Source of the DNA: an uncultured Lachnospiraceae bacterium
GTDB taxonomy: Bacteria; Bacillota; Clostridia; Lachnospirales; Lachnospiraceae
Assembly: GCA_910584785.1 (NCBI GenBank)
Contig: CAJUDX010000008.1
Location: forward strand, 14,384 to 72,779
Reading direction: 5' to 3'
DNA: 58,396 nucleotides
A model generated the notes under the pieces. It ran no database searches. It saw only the letters and a list, made by a program, of their open reading frames with translations, and was not told where the DNA came from. Both the position numbers and the translations under genes were made by a program. Position 1 is the first letter of the stretch; each line of letters starts with the position of its first letter. Below are positions 16,033-24,384 of this stretch, piece by piece.

Positions 16033-17151
16033 ATGAGCAGGTCTATTCTTGAACTTTATAATCATATTAGTGTACAGCAGTATAAAACGGATATGGGGTT
16101 TAAAGCATTAGTAGAAGGAGTACATAATAATTTATTTGTTATTCCAGAATATCAGCGGAAATATCGGTGGAGCAAAACGCAGGTTGAAGAACTGGCATCA
16201 TCCTTGATTCGGGATCTTCCTATTCCGCCAATCTATACTTATCGAAATGAAAATGGTCAATTGGAGATACTTGATGGTCAGCAGAGGGTAATGAGCCTTT
16301 ATTTTTATTATATCGGAAAATTTTTTAAAAATGAAAAAATGAGTGTGTTTGATTACCAGGAGATCGATGTAGAATCAGCTGGCAATTTTGTGGCAGCACT
16401 TGAAAAAAAATATGAAATTATTCCGACAGAATTTTACATGCATATAGGGGATGAAGTATGTGATATCACGTATCAAAATCTGCCTGTTGCTTTGAAGCGA
16501 AAAGTAGACTATTTGGTTATTTCGGTAGTAGAAGTAAAAATATCCAATCAGGATAAGAAAGACGAAATATTACATAAGATATTTGCAAATTTAAATAGCG
16601 ACGGAGAAAAATTATCTTATCAGGAGTTGAGAAATGGAATTTATCCATGTGCATTTAACAGAGCAATGAAAAAAATCAATGAAAAAAATGAAGCTTGGGT
16701 TAAATTAAGGGGAACTGTAGATAATAAAGGCAGAGATTTAGAAATGTTATATCGATTTTCTGCATTAAAAACTTATGTTATTTATACAAGCAAGGATGGA
16801 TATAAGATTGAAGCTTATAAATATTCTATAAAAGAAATGCTTGACCGATTTGCAGAGAAAGCATTTTCGTTTAGAAACAGTGAAATTATTGAATATGTTA
16901 ACAGTATTGAAACGTTTATTTCCAGGTTGAAAATATCAAGAAAATATTTTTCAAAGACGACATTAATAGAAGGCTTGTATGTGGTTGTTGAAACGAAAAA
17001 TATCCGATGTAATATTACTGATGAAATTTGTGAAGAAATATTAGAAAAAGATTCTTTTAAAAACTCAACGACAGGTGGGACGATATCCATAACAAATATG
17101 AATAAAAGGTGGAAGGGGATATATCGTGTGTTATCAAAATACAATGAATGA
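16033..17151 (+). CDS. DUF262 domain protein (GmrS/SspE-like N-terminal domain), putative defence component
   Basis: The 372-residue product carries the three DUF262 signatures: IPEYQRKYRW (37-46), DGQQRVMSL (81-89) and FANLNSDGEKLSYQELRNG (184-202). In GmrSD and SspE this domain binds nucleotide and controls a nuclease domain on the same polypeptide. Here no DUF1524/HNH domain follows; the C-terminal half is helical and unrecognised. AGGGAG lies 6 bases before the ATG. The gene overlaps the next by 26 bases. The trio is visibly more AT-rich than its neighbours, with many AAA, AAT and ATA codons, which suggests horizontal acquisition. A defence role is inference. Confidence 0.82.
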   Translation: MSRSILELYNHISVQQYKTDMGFKALVEGVHNNLFVIPEYQRKYRWSKTQVEELASSLIRDLPIPPIYTYRNENGQLEILDGQQRVMSLYFYYIGKFFKNEKMSVFDYQEIDVESAGNFVAALEKKYEIIPTEFYMHIGDEVCDITYQNLPVALKRKVDYLVISVVEVKISNQDKKDEILHKIFANLNSDGEKLSYQELRNGIYPCAFNRAMKKINEKNEAWVKLRGTVDNKGRDLEMLYRFSALKTYVIYTSKDGYKIEAYKYSIKEMLDRFAEKAFSFRNSEIIEYVNSIETFISRLKISRKYFSKTTLIEGLYVVVETKNIRCNITDEICEEILEKDSFKNSTTGGTISITNMNKRWKGIYRVLSKYNE

Positions 17152-18052
17152 ATTAATTGGATTTCTGCAAAAAAGAGAATTGCCTTATAGCGATACGATT
17201 CTGATTGGCGATAATTCAAGTGGGAAATCGGAACTTTTAAAAAGACTTTTGATAAAATCGGATTTTTCACAATGGTATTTGATTGATTCAGTAAACCGAT
17301 ATTTTAATGTAGGGCAAATTTATAAAGGGAATACAGAACTTCGATTTTATGAAGCGATAACCGAACACAGAGTGATGGAGGATAATTATAATCTGAAAGA
17401 TAGTTTTTATTATCAGGGGGTTCCTACATCGATAGAAAGTTTTTATTTTATATTTGCCGGAAAAATACGAAGATTATTTAAACAATTTCTTGGCGTGGAA
17501 TTAGTGATAAAGCAGTCAGAAGTGGGATATAAAATATATTTGGATAATGAGGAGTCCTCTCTTTCCAGCGGATATCAGGCACTTATGCGTATTTTTATGG
17601 AAATGGAATATATAAAGCACACAATGAAGCAAGGCTGTGTGGTTATTGATGAAATTGATGAATTTCTTTTTCCTTATAATGGCGGAAGAATTTTTGAATT
17701 TTTAAGGCAGGAATATCAGGGATTTTCTTTTCTGATTACAACACATTCTGTAGATTTAATTGCCAATGCAAAAGATGCAAATATCATACTGTTATCTGCT
17801 GGTGCATATGAGATTTTAGATGCCGGAGATTTTGACAGTGTTTCGCAGGTTTATAATATTTTTAGCAGTATTTTTAATGAATCAGTAAATATAAGTGGAA
17901 AAGAAGTAGTAGATAAAATTTTAAGAATACTATTAAACAATAAGGAGGCTGGAATCTGGACTGCGAAGAATCAAAGTACATTGACGGGCATAAAGCAATT
18001 AAATGTATTAACAAAGGCACAAAAAGTACTAATCAGACAAATTGAGGAGTGA
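17126..18052 (+). CDS. ABC/OLD-type ATPase, PtuA-like component of the trio
   Basis: The 308-residue ATPase has Walker A GDNSSGKS (28-35), an ABC-like signature LSSGYQ (146-151), Walker B CVVIDEIDEF (171-180) and the H-loop TTHS (205-208). Only about 110 residues separate Walker A from the signature, so there is no long coiled coil as in SMC or Rad50. Such ATPases pair with HNH nucleases in Septu (PtuA) and similar systems. The GTG start at 17126 has GGAAGGGGA about 6 bases upstream; an ATG at 17144 is an alternative. It overlaps the DUF262 gene by 26 bases and its stop lies 5 bases before the chosen nuclease start, suggesting translational coupling. Confidence 0.82.
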   Translation: MCYQNTMNELIGFLQKRELPYSDTILIGDNSSGKSELLKRLLIKSDFSQWYLIDSVNRYFNVGQIYKGNTELRFYEAITEHRVMEDNYNLKDSFYYQGVPTSIESFYFIFAGKIRRLFKQFLGVELVIKQSEVGYKIYLDNEESSLSSGYQALMRIFMEMEYIKHTMKQGCVVIDEIDEFLFPYNGGRIFEFLRQEYQGFSFLITTHSVDLIANAKDANIILLSAGAYEILDAGDFDSVSQVYNIFSSIFNESVNISGKEVVDKILRILLNNKEAGIWTAKNQSTLTGIKQLNVLTKAQKVLIRQIEE

Positions 18053-18057
18053 TAAGG

Positions 18058-18855
18058 GTGGATGAAAGCATTCGCTTTTTGGATATGCCAAATTTTCAAC
18101 CCGTGTATGCGGAAAATACTGAATATGGATATTATGGAAAAAAAGGAAATGCATTGAAAAAATTATTGTTGCAAAACAGTGAATATCATTGTATGTATTG
18201 TTTTGCATCGTTAAAGGGAGATAGGAAAGATTTAGGTGAATTAGAACATTCTATTGAAAAAACTTTAAGTGATTATCTGGTGGAGTGTGTCCCGAATATG
18301 GCAGTTGCCTGCAGCAATTGTAATCAATCATTAAAAAGAGCAGGAGAAAAACGGCGTAAAGAAAGAATGAAGCCATATGTAAAACAATATGAAACAGGTT
18401 TGCTATGTAAAGGTACGAAATGTAAAGCTTTATGTGATGCGTATGCTGAACTGAGAAAACAATATTTGAAACTGAATCAACTAAATTTACAGCCATATGG
18501 TATGTTTGGAGAAATATCAGGAGAGGAATACAGGCTGCAATATGATATTATGAAAGCTGAATTTATTCCAAGTAAAAAATACCATTATGATAAAAATGAT
18601 ATGAAAATTTTGGAATATCATATCAATCAGTTTAAATTAAATGATGTGAATTATAAAACAGAAGCATTAATGGATTTTATTGAAGATACCATCGAAGCGG
18701 ATGGGAGATTTAGCAAGCATAAAAACAGGTATTCAAACTATATTGTTGATTTGTTTGTTGATAAAATTAAAAGGTACTCTGCTGCTGATGTGCTGGAAAT
18801 CTGTGAAGAACTATACATAAGTTATCAACGGCGTCATATCATCAGGAGAAAGTAA
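18058..18855 (+). CDS. HNH endonuclease, PtuB-like effector of the trio
   Basis: The 265-residue product contains a zinc-finger HNH motif: HCMYC (CxxC, 45-48), LGELEHSIEK with His 64, and PNMAVACSNCNQSLK (Asn 80, CxxCN 85-89). This spacing is like the TIGR02646/PtuB nucleases of Septu and retron Ec78. The remainder is basic and helical. The GTG at 18058 has GAGGAG 8 bases upstream; a GTG at 18049 overlapping the ATPase stop is the alternative. It is the last gene of the trio, and a new promoter follows at 18865. DNA or RNA as target is not known. Confidence 0.82.
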   Translation: MDESIRFLDMPNFQPVYAENTEYGYYGKKGNALKKLLLQNSEYHCMYCFASLKGDRKDLGELEHSIEKTLSDYLVECVPNMAVACSNCNQSLKRAGEKRRKERMKPYVKQYETGLLCKGTKCKALCDAYAELRKQYLKLNQLNLQPYGMFGEISGEEYRLQYDIMKAEFIPSKKYHYDKNDMKILEYHINQFKLNDVNYKTEALMDFIEDTIEADGRFSKHKNRYSNYIVDLFVDKIKRYSAADVLEICEELYISYQRRHIIRRK

Positions 18856-18864
18856 GTTTAACTC

Positions 18865-18893
18865 TTGCAAATCTCCTGCTTTTGTTATATAAT
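18865..18893 (+). promoter_or_regulatory. strong sigma-A promoter for SEC-C gene
   Basis: TTGCAA (18865-18870), 17 bases, TATAAT (18888-18893). It starts 10 bases after the HNH gene and marks the right edge of the trio. GCCGC/GCGGC forms a hairpin in the resulting leader. Confidence 0.82.
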
Positions 18894-19040
18894 CAGGGAT
18901 AGACTGCGGCAGGGGTCGGATTTGTGCTGGAAAAGTTTGTCAGGAGCGGTGGTGTCCGGCGGGAGTGGTCATGGCTGTACAATAAAAAACTGCCGCGAGT
19001 GCGGCTGGAAGAATATAAGAGATAAAGGATGGAATGTAAG

Positions 19041-19550
19041 ATGGCTATTTTGCAGACATGGAGAGATTTGGCATATGGCGAAGGGTTGAATGATAAAGAA
19101 AGAGAAAATCTGTGGACCGGGTATTTTACCATTGAAAAGGGCATTTATGAGCAGATTCTTTCTAATCCGACCCAGGTAATCACCGGTACGGTGAAAGAAC
19201 TTGCAGAAAAGTATAATACGGAAATTTTAATTATGACCGGCTTTCTGGATGGAATTAACGAAAGCTTAAAAGGCTATGAGAATCCGATTGATACAATGGA
19301 AGAAGATACTAATGTTCGGATTGAGATTGATCCGGAAAAGTTATATTACAACATGGTAGAGGCGAAGGCAAACTGGTTGTATGAACTTCCACAGTGGGAT
19401 AATATTTTAACCCAGGAGCGCAGAAAAGAGTTATACAAAGAGCAGAAAGCTTCCGGTACGGTACGCAAGCCGAAGAAAGTAGGCAGAAATGATCCGTGTC
19501 CCTGCGGCAGCGGAAAGAAATATAAGAAGTGCTGCGGGAAGAATGCCTAA
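19041..19550 (+). CDS. SEC-C metal-binding motif protein
   Basis: The 169-residue product ends with GRNDPCPCGSGKKYKKCCG, the SEC-C zinc-binding motif also found at the SecA C-terminus. The N-terminal 130 residues are acidic and helical, and similar to uncharacterised Clostridia proteins. The ATG at 19041 was preferred because GGA and AAGGA lie at usable distance; the ATG at 19029 overlaps the RBS-like AAGG. The precise role is unknown; SEC-C proteins are often linked to translation or protein export. Confidence 0.8.
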   Translation: MAILQTWRDLAYGEGLNDKERENLWTGYFTIEKGIYEQILSNPTQVITGTVKELAEKYNTEILIMTGFLDGINESLKGYENPIDTMEEDTNVRIEIDPEKLYYNMVEAKANWLYELPQWDNILTQERRKELYKEQKASGTVRKPKKVGRNDPCPCGSGKKYKKCCGKNA

Positions 19551-19594
19551 GCAGAGCTGGGATTGCCGCAGGAAAATTCGATAAAGAAACAGAC

Positions 19595-19628
19595 AAGCCG
19601 TTGAGTGATGATGATTCAGCGGCTTTTT
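19595..19628 (+). terminator. rho-independent terminator after SEC-C gene
   Basis: AAGCCGTTGA (19595-19604) pairs with TCAGCGGCTT (one G-U) and is followed by T residues. Confidence 0.82.
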
Positions 19629-19686
19629 GCAACATTTGTATAGATAAGAATACAGAGTATTTACACGAGGAGAAGAGGGAAAACAA

Positions 19687-20532
19687 ATGGATGCTTATAC
19701 CAGTTTTGCCAGGGTTTATGATATGTTTATGGACAATATTCCTTACCATGAGTGGTGCGCGTATCTGACAGGGCTTTTGCAGGAGTATGGGGTGAATGAC
19801 GGGCTGGTTCTGGATTTGGGCTGTGGGACAGGGACGCTGACGGAACTGCTGGCTGGCGAGGGCTACGATATGATTGGTGTGGATTGCGCGGAGGATATGC
19901 TGGAAATTGCCATGGAAAAGAAGCTGGAATCAGGGAAGGATATTTTGTACCTGCTTCAGGATATGCGGGAGTTTGAACTTTTCGGCACGGTTCGCGCCGT
20001 GGTCAGTATCTGTGATTCCATGAATTACCTTCTGAAATATGAAGATTTGGTGCAGACCTTAAAGCTGGTGAATAATTACCTTGACCCTGGCGGGGTGTTT
20101 ATCTTTGATCTCAATACTTCTTATAAATATGAAACGCTGCTTGCTGACCATACGATCGCAGAAAATCGGGAAGAGGGCAGTTTTATCTGGGAAAATGATT
20201 TTGATAAGGAAAGTCGTCTTAATACATACGCTCTTACCCTGTTTATTCCTGAAGGCAGGGGTGTTTTGGCAGGGCAGGATGTTCTGAAGAAAAATGATGA
20301 TTCAGGAGAATGGGACTGCGGGAGCGAGTTGTACAGGAAATATGAAGAGGTACATGTACAGAGGGCCTTTTCCCTGGAGGAGATCCGGCAGGCGGTGGAG
20401 GAAGCCGGGATGCGACTTTTGACTATCTATGACGCTTTTACCCATCATCCGCCAGAGAGGGAAAGCGAGCGGGTGTATTTTATTGTAAGAGAATCGGGGA
20501 AGGAAGAAAGCCCTGAAAAGAAACAAGATTAA
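19687..20532 (+). CDS. class I SAM-dependent methyltransferase
   Basis: The 281-residue product starts MDAYTSFARVYDMFMDNIPY, a common opening of this Firmicutes methyltransferase family, and has motif I LDLGCGTGTL. VDCAEDMLEIA follows as the acidic loop and SICDSMNYLL as the motif IV region. GAGGAG and AGAGGGA precede the ATG. The C-terminal tail is charged. The substrate is unknown. It is transcribed after the terminator at 19595 and before Hsp33, with about 150 bases between. Confidence 0.87.
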   Translation: MDAYTSFARVYDMFMDNIPYHEWCAYLTGLLQEYGVNDGLVLDLGCGTGTLTELLAGEGYDMIGVDCAEDMLEIAMEKKLESGKDILYLLQDMREFELFGTVRAVVSICDSMNYLLKYEDLVQTLKLVNNYLDPGGVFIFDLNTSYKYETLLADHTIAENREEGSFIWENDFDKESRLNTYALTLFIPEGRGVLAGQDVLKKNDDSGEWDCGSELYRKYEEVHVQRAFSLEEIRQAVEEAGMRLLTIYDAFTHHPPERESERVYFIVRESGKEESPEKKQD

Positions 20533-20679
20533 GACTCTGAAAAGAACAAGAGCAGAAATTTAATCTATTAAGGAAGTCTCTTCTAAAGAACAAAGATGAA
20601 AGTGGTAGGATGGGGGATTTCCGAATTTCTTTTGACAAAGTAAAAAATAAGTAAGAAATAGAAAGAAAGGAAACCGAAT

Positions 20680-21558
20680 ATGGCTGATTATATCATTCGG
20701 GCGACAGCAGCCCAGGGACAGATTCGCGCATTTGCAGCGACAACGAAAGATATGGTGGAGGAAGCCCGGCGTGCCCATAATACCAGCCCGGTGGCTACAG
20801 CAGCATTGGGGAGGCTTTTAACCGCAGGGGCCATGATGGGGATAATGATGAAGGGGGAGGAGGATATCCTTACCATTAAGATTGAAGGGAACGGGCCAAT
20901 TGAGGGATTGACAGTGACAGCAGACAGTAAGGGGAATGTCAAGGGCTATGTGTTTAACCCTTCGGTGATGCTTCCGCCAAATGCACAGGGAAAGCTGGAT
21001 GTGGGCGGCGCTCTGGGCCTTGGCGTGTTAAGTGTGATTAAGGACGTAGGCTTAAAAGAGCCCTACATCGGACAGACGATTTTAGTGACCAGTGAGGTTG
21101 CAGAGGATTTAACCTATTATTTTGCAACTTCAGAGCAGACACCTTCTTCGGTTGCCCTGGGGGTATTGATGAACCGTGATAATACGGTGGGGCAGGCAGG
21201 CGGATTTATTTTGCAGATGATGCCGGGGGCAGAGGAGACGGTGATTGAAAAGCTGGAACAGAAAATAAAAGAGCTCACCTCGATTACGGCACTGCTGGAT
21301 AAGGGCGATACACCGGAGATGATTTTAGACCATGTGCTGGGTGAGTTTGGATGGGAAGTCAATGAAAAGCTTCCAACCCAGTTTTTCTGCAACTGTACCA
21401 AGGACAGGGTGGAAAAGGCGCTGATTAGTGTGGGAAAGAAGGAAATCCAGGAAATGATTGATGATGGAAAAACCATCGAAGTAAACTGCCATTTCTGTAA
21501 TAAGAATTATGCGTTTACGGTGGAGGAACTTGAGGAATTGCTAAACAGAGCTGTTTAG
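20680..21558 (+). CDS. hslO: Hsp33 family redox-regulated chaperone
   Basis: The 292-residue cytoplasmic chaperone has the Hsp33 N-terminal domain (DYIIRATAAQGQIRAFAA, HNTSPVATAALGRLLTAG) and the C-terminal zinc switch. The switch comprises FFCNCTKDRVEKALI (CxC) and VNCHFCNKNY (CxxC). Oxidation of these four Cys releases zinc and activates holdase function. AAAGGAAACC precedes the ATG. A TTGACA at 20632 may be its -35, but the -10 is poor. Confidence 0.95.
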   Translation: MADYIIRATAAQGQIRAFAATTKDMVEEARRAHNTSPVATAALGRLLTAGAMMGIMMKGEEDILTIKIEGNGPIEGLTVTADSKGNVKGYVFNPSVMLPPNAQGKLDVGGALGLGVLSVIKDVGLKEPYIGQTILVTSEVAEDLTYYFATSEQTPSSVALGVLMNRDNTVGQAGGFILQMMPGAEETVIEKLEQKIKELTSITALLDKGDTPEMILDHVLGEFGWEVNEKLPTQFFCNCTKDRVEKALISVGKKEIQEMIDDGKTIEVNCHFCNKNYAFTVEELEELLNRAV

Positions 21559-21700
21559 AGTTGTTTTATTTCTTCATCTTTCCTTTCTTTGTGCTGTGTT
21601 AAGATATTGCCAAAGAAAATTCAGGGTTACTGTTCACGCAGGTCTGCGCATTTGCTGTGCTGACCATAGGTTAAACGGCTGTAGGTAAAAACGGAAAAGT

Positions 21701-21730
21701 TTGACAATTGCTGTATCTATCTGCTACAAT
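21701..21730 (+). promoter_or_regulatory. sigma-A promoter for the histidine kinase gene
   Basis: TTGACA (21701-21706), an 18-base spacer and TACAAT (21725-21730), about 40 bases before the kinase start codon. Confidence 0.78.
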
Positions 21731-21771
21731 AAAGGAAATTAGTCATAATGTATATGTAAGAGAAATATGGG

Positions 21772-24381
21772 GTGAGGGAAGTGACGGGTAAGAAAAACGG
21801 GAAACAGCGTCAAGGTGAGGGGAATCAGGGACTTTCTTTAATTGTGTCGATTATCCTGGTCTTTTGTATTTTGGGGACGATTGTGTTTTCTGTTGCACGG
21901 AAGATTTCGATGGAGATGTCTGCTTCTGCGATTAATAATCTGAGCGAAAGTTTGGGGCTGCTTAAAGGTACGATTGAAGCGATTTTAGATAAAGAAGCAG
22001 ACTTTCAGAAGTTGATGGCCCAGGAAATTACGATGCTCGATGATCCTGAGGAGTTTATCCGCTCCTACAGGAGAAATAATACCATGGTCAAGGTATCGCT
22101 GATTTTTGCCGGTGAGGAAGAAGGTTATTCAAATACTGGCGGTGTGTTTACCGAAGAAGGACTGGATTTTTCAAATCATAAAATGGTGAATGGACTTCCT
22201 ATTTCTAAATCTTACTTAAATGATATGGGAACCTGGGCTTATACATTAAAGGCGCCTGTAGTTAAGGATGGGAATGAAATAGCTACGCTATATATGGAGT
22301 ATATTTATGATTCCTTTGAAGAATCGCTGCCCCGTGGGTTTTATGGCGGACATGCGATGCTGTATATTATGGATACAGAGAGTGAACGCTTGGTGTTAAA
22401 GCCTAAGGGCATGGGGGAGAGAAATGCCGGGCATTTGAATTTACAGGATTTTTACCGTGCGAATAATATTTTGGAGAAGGAGCTTCAGGAACAGGTTGCG
22501 CAGAGTATTGTTAGCGGAAAAAATCTTATGTTTTATCATAAAATCCAGAATAAAGATTCCCTGATTTATATGTGGGCAGTTAATGACGGGACGCTCTATA
22601 TGATTGGCTATGTTCCGATTGAATCGATCCAGCAGGAGGGAAGAACAGTTAGCCAGAATATTTTTATCGTAGTTTTAGTTACTCTGGCGGCTTTTTTCCT
22701 GTGCTGCCTGTTGTATTATTTGAATCAGAAACAGCAGAATATGCTTCGGAGGGAGAGAGAAGAAGAGCGGGAAGTGCATAATAAGCAGCTGGCAGAGGCA
22801 CTGCAGGCAGCGCAGATTGCCAGTAATTCAAAGACGACCTTTCTCTCCAATATGTCGCATGATATCCGCACGCCGATGAATGCTATTCTTGGTTTTACCA
22901 CTTTGTTAGCTAAGGATGCTGAAAACCCGGTTAAGGTAAAGGCATATACAAAGAAAATTATGTCGTCTGGTCAGCATTTACTCAGTCTGATTAACGATGT
23001 TTTAGATGTAGCAAAAATTGAAAGCGGTAAGGTTGTATTGACCATCGCTGAATTTACATTAAATGATTTAGTTTCTTCGGTGGATGCGATTATTCGCCCG
23101 ATAGCAGCAGCAAGAAACCAGGCATTTCATGTGTCCGTGACAGATATTAAACACGAATATTTAATTGGGGATGAGACAAGAATTAACCAGATTTTAATCA
23201 ATCTTCTTTCTAATGCGGTAAAGTATACGCCGGAGGGAGGAAATATTTGGTTCCGCATTATTGGACTTAAGCAGCATTCCAGTCAGTTTGAGCATATTCG
23301 AATTGAAGTTGAGGACGATGGCTATGGAATGACACCAGAGTATTTGGAGACGATCTTTGATGCGTTCACGCGGGCGGAAAACAGCACAACGAATAAGGTT
23401 CAGGGTACAGGGCTTGGGATGGCAATAACAAAAAATATTGTGGAGCTGATGGGCGGAACCATCGAAGTGACCAGTGAGGTGGACAAAGGAAGTTTGTTTA
23501 AGGTCGATCTGGAGCTTCGAATACCAGACGGGCAGACAGATGAACAGTTTTGGGTGAATTGCGGTATTTCCCGGATTTTGGCAGTGGATGATGACGCAGA
23601 GATTTGTAAAAGTATCCAGGTGCTGATGAAGGACACCGGAGTGGTCGTGGATACAGTCCTTAGAGGTGAAGAAGCTATTCGTGTACTCCAGGAGGCCTAT
23701 GAAACCGATCATGCCTATCAAATGCTTTTGCTTGACTGGAAGATGCCGGGAATGGACGGCGTGGAGACGGCGGAAAGGATACGAAGCCTTTTCCCAGAGC
23801 CAATTCCTATTTTATTTTTAACCGCATATGATGGTGATGAAGTTCAGGAGGAGGCCCTTCATTCGGAAAATATAGGGATTCTTGCCAAGCCATTTTTTGT
23901 ATCTGCATTTAAGGAAAAGATTCTGGAAATGCGGTCCAGACATCAAGGAGAAAATACCGCAGTGGAGGCCGTGGAAAACAATAGTCTGGAAGGGCTGCAT
24001 TTTCTGGTCGCTGAGGATAATGAAATCAACGCGGAAATTTTGTTGGAGCTTTTAGGTTTGGAGGGGGCTGCCAGTGAGATTGTCGAAAATGGACAGCTGG
24101 CAGTTGAACGTTTCAGCATGGCAGCTGCCGGAGAATTTGATGCGATTTTGATGGATGTTCAGATGCCTGTGATGAATGGGTATCAGGCAACGCGGATGAT
24201 CCGTTCCCTGCCGCGCAGTGATGCTAAGGAGATTCCGATTATTGCCATGACAGCCAATGCTTTTGCCGAGGATGTTAAGGAAGCTTTGGATTCGGGAATG
24301 AATGTTCATGTTGCAAAACCGATAGATATGGAGTTATTAAAGAAAACGGTAAACCAATATGTAAGGATTAGAAAGGATTAA
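21772..24381 (+). CDS. hybrid sensor histidine kinase with two receiver domains
   Basis: The 869-residue protein has a membrane helix at about 22-44, an extracellular sensor region to about 295 and a second helix at about 297-320. A HisKA domain (SNMSHDIRTPMNAILGF, phospho-acceptor His near 365) and a HATPase domain (NQILINLLSNAVKYTP, EDDGYGM, GTGLGMAI) follow, then two receivers: one with LLLDWKMPGMDG, one with ILMDVQMPVMNG. No output domain or cognate DNA-binding regulator is nearby. Three bases separate its stop from the ATG of a solute-binding lipoprotein, so the pair probably senses a ligand together. The GTG start at 21772 has a weak RBS; GTG 21781 is possible. Confidence 0.9.
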   Translation: MREVTGKKNGKQRQGEGNQGLSLIVSIILVFCILGTIVFSVARKISMEMSASAINNLSESLGLLKGTIEAILDKEADFQKLMAQEITMLDDPEEFIRSYRRNNTMVKVSLIFAGEEEGYSNTGGVFTEEGLDFSNHKMVNGLPISKSYLNDMGTWAYTLKAPVVKDGNEIATLYMEYIYDSFEESLPRGFYGGHAMLYIMDTESERLVLKPKGMGERNAGHLNLQDFYRANNILEKELQEQVAQSIVSGKNLMFYHKIQNKDSLIYMWAVNDGTLYMIGYVPIESIQQEGRTVSQNIFIVVLVTLAAFFLCCLLYYLNQKQQNMLRREREEEREVHNKQLAEALQAAQIASNSKTTFLSNMSHDIRTPMNAILGFTTLLAKDAENPVKVKAYTKKIMSSGQHLLSLINDVLDVAKIESGKVVLTIAEFTLNDLVSSVDAIIRPIAAARNQAFHVSVTDIKHEYLIGDETRINQILINLLSNAVKYTPEGGNIWFRIIGLKQHSSQFEHIRIEVEDDGYGMTPEYLETIFDAFTRAENSTTNKVQGTGLGMAITKNIVELMGGTIEVTSEVDKGSLFKVDLELRIPDGQTDEQFWVNCGISRILAVDDDAEICKSIQVLMKDTGVVVDTVLRGEEAIRVLQEAYETDHAYQMLLLDWKMPGMDGVETAERIRSLFPEPIPILFLTAYDGDEVQEEALHSENIGILAKPFFVSAFKEKILEMRSRHQGENTAVEAVENNSLEGLHFLVAEDNEINAEILLELLGLEGAASEIVENGQLAVERFSMAAAGEFDAILMDVQMPVMNGYQATRMIRSLPRSDAKEIPIIAMTANAFAEDVKEALDSGMNVHVAKPIDMELLKKTVNQYVRIRKD

Positions 24382-24384
24382 TTG

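Noticed and set aside
16000..18860. Mobile-element boundaries around the DUF262-ATPase-HNH trio
   Set aside because: I found no transposase, integrase, flanking direct repeat or tRNA target; only the AT-rich composition suggests transfer.
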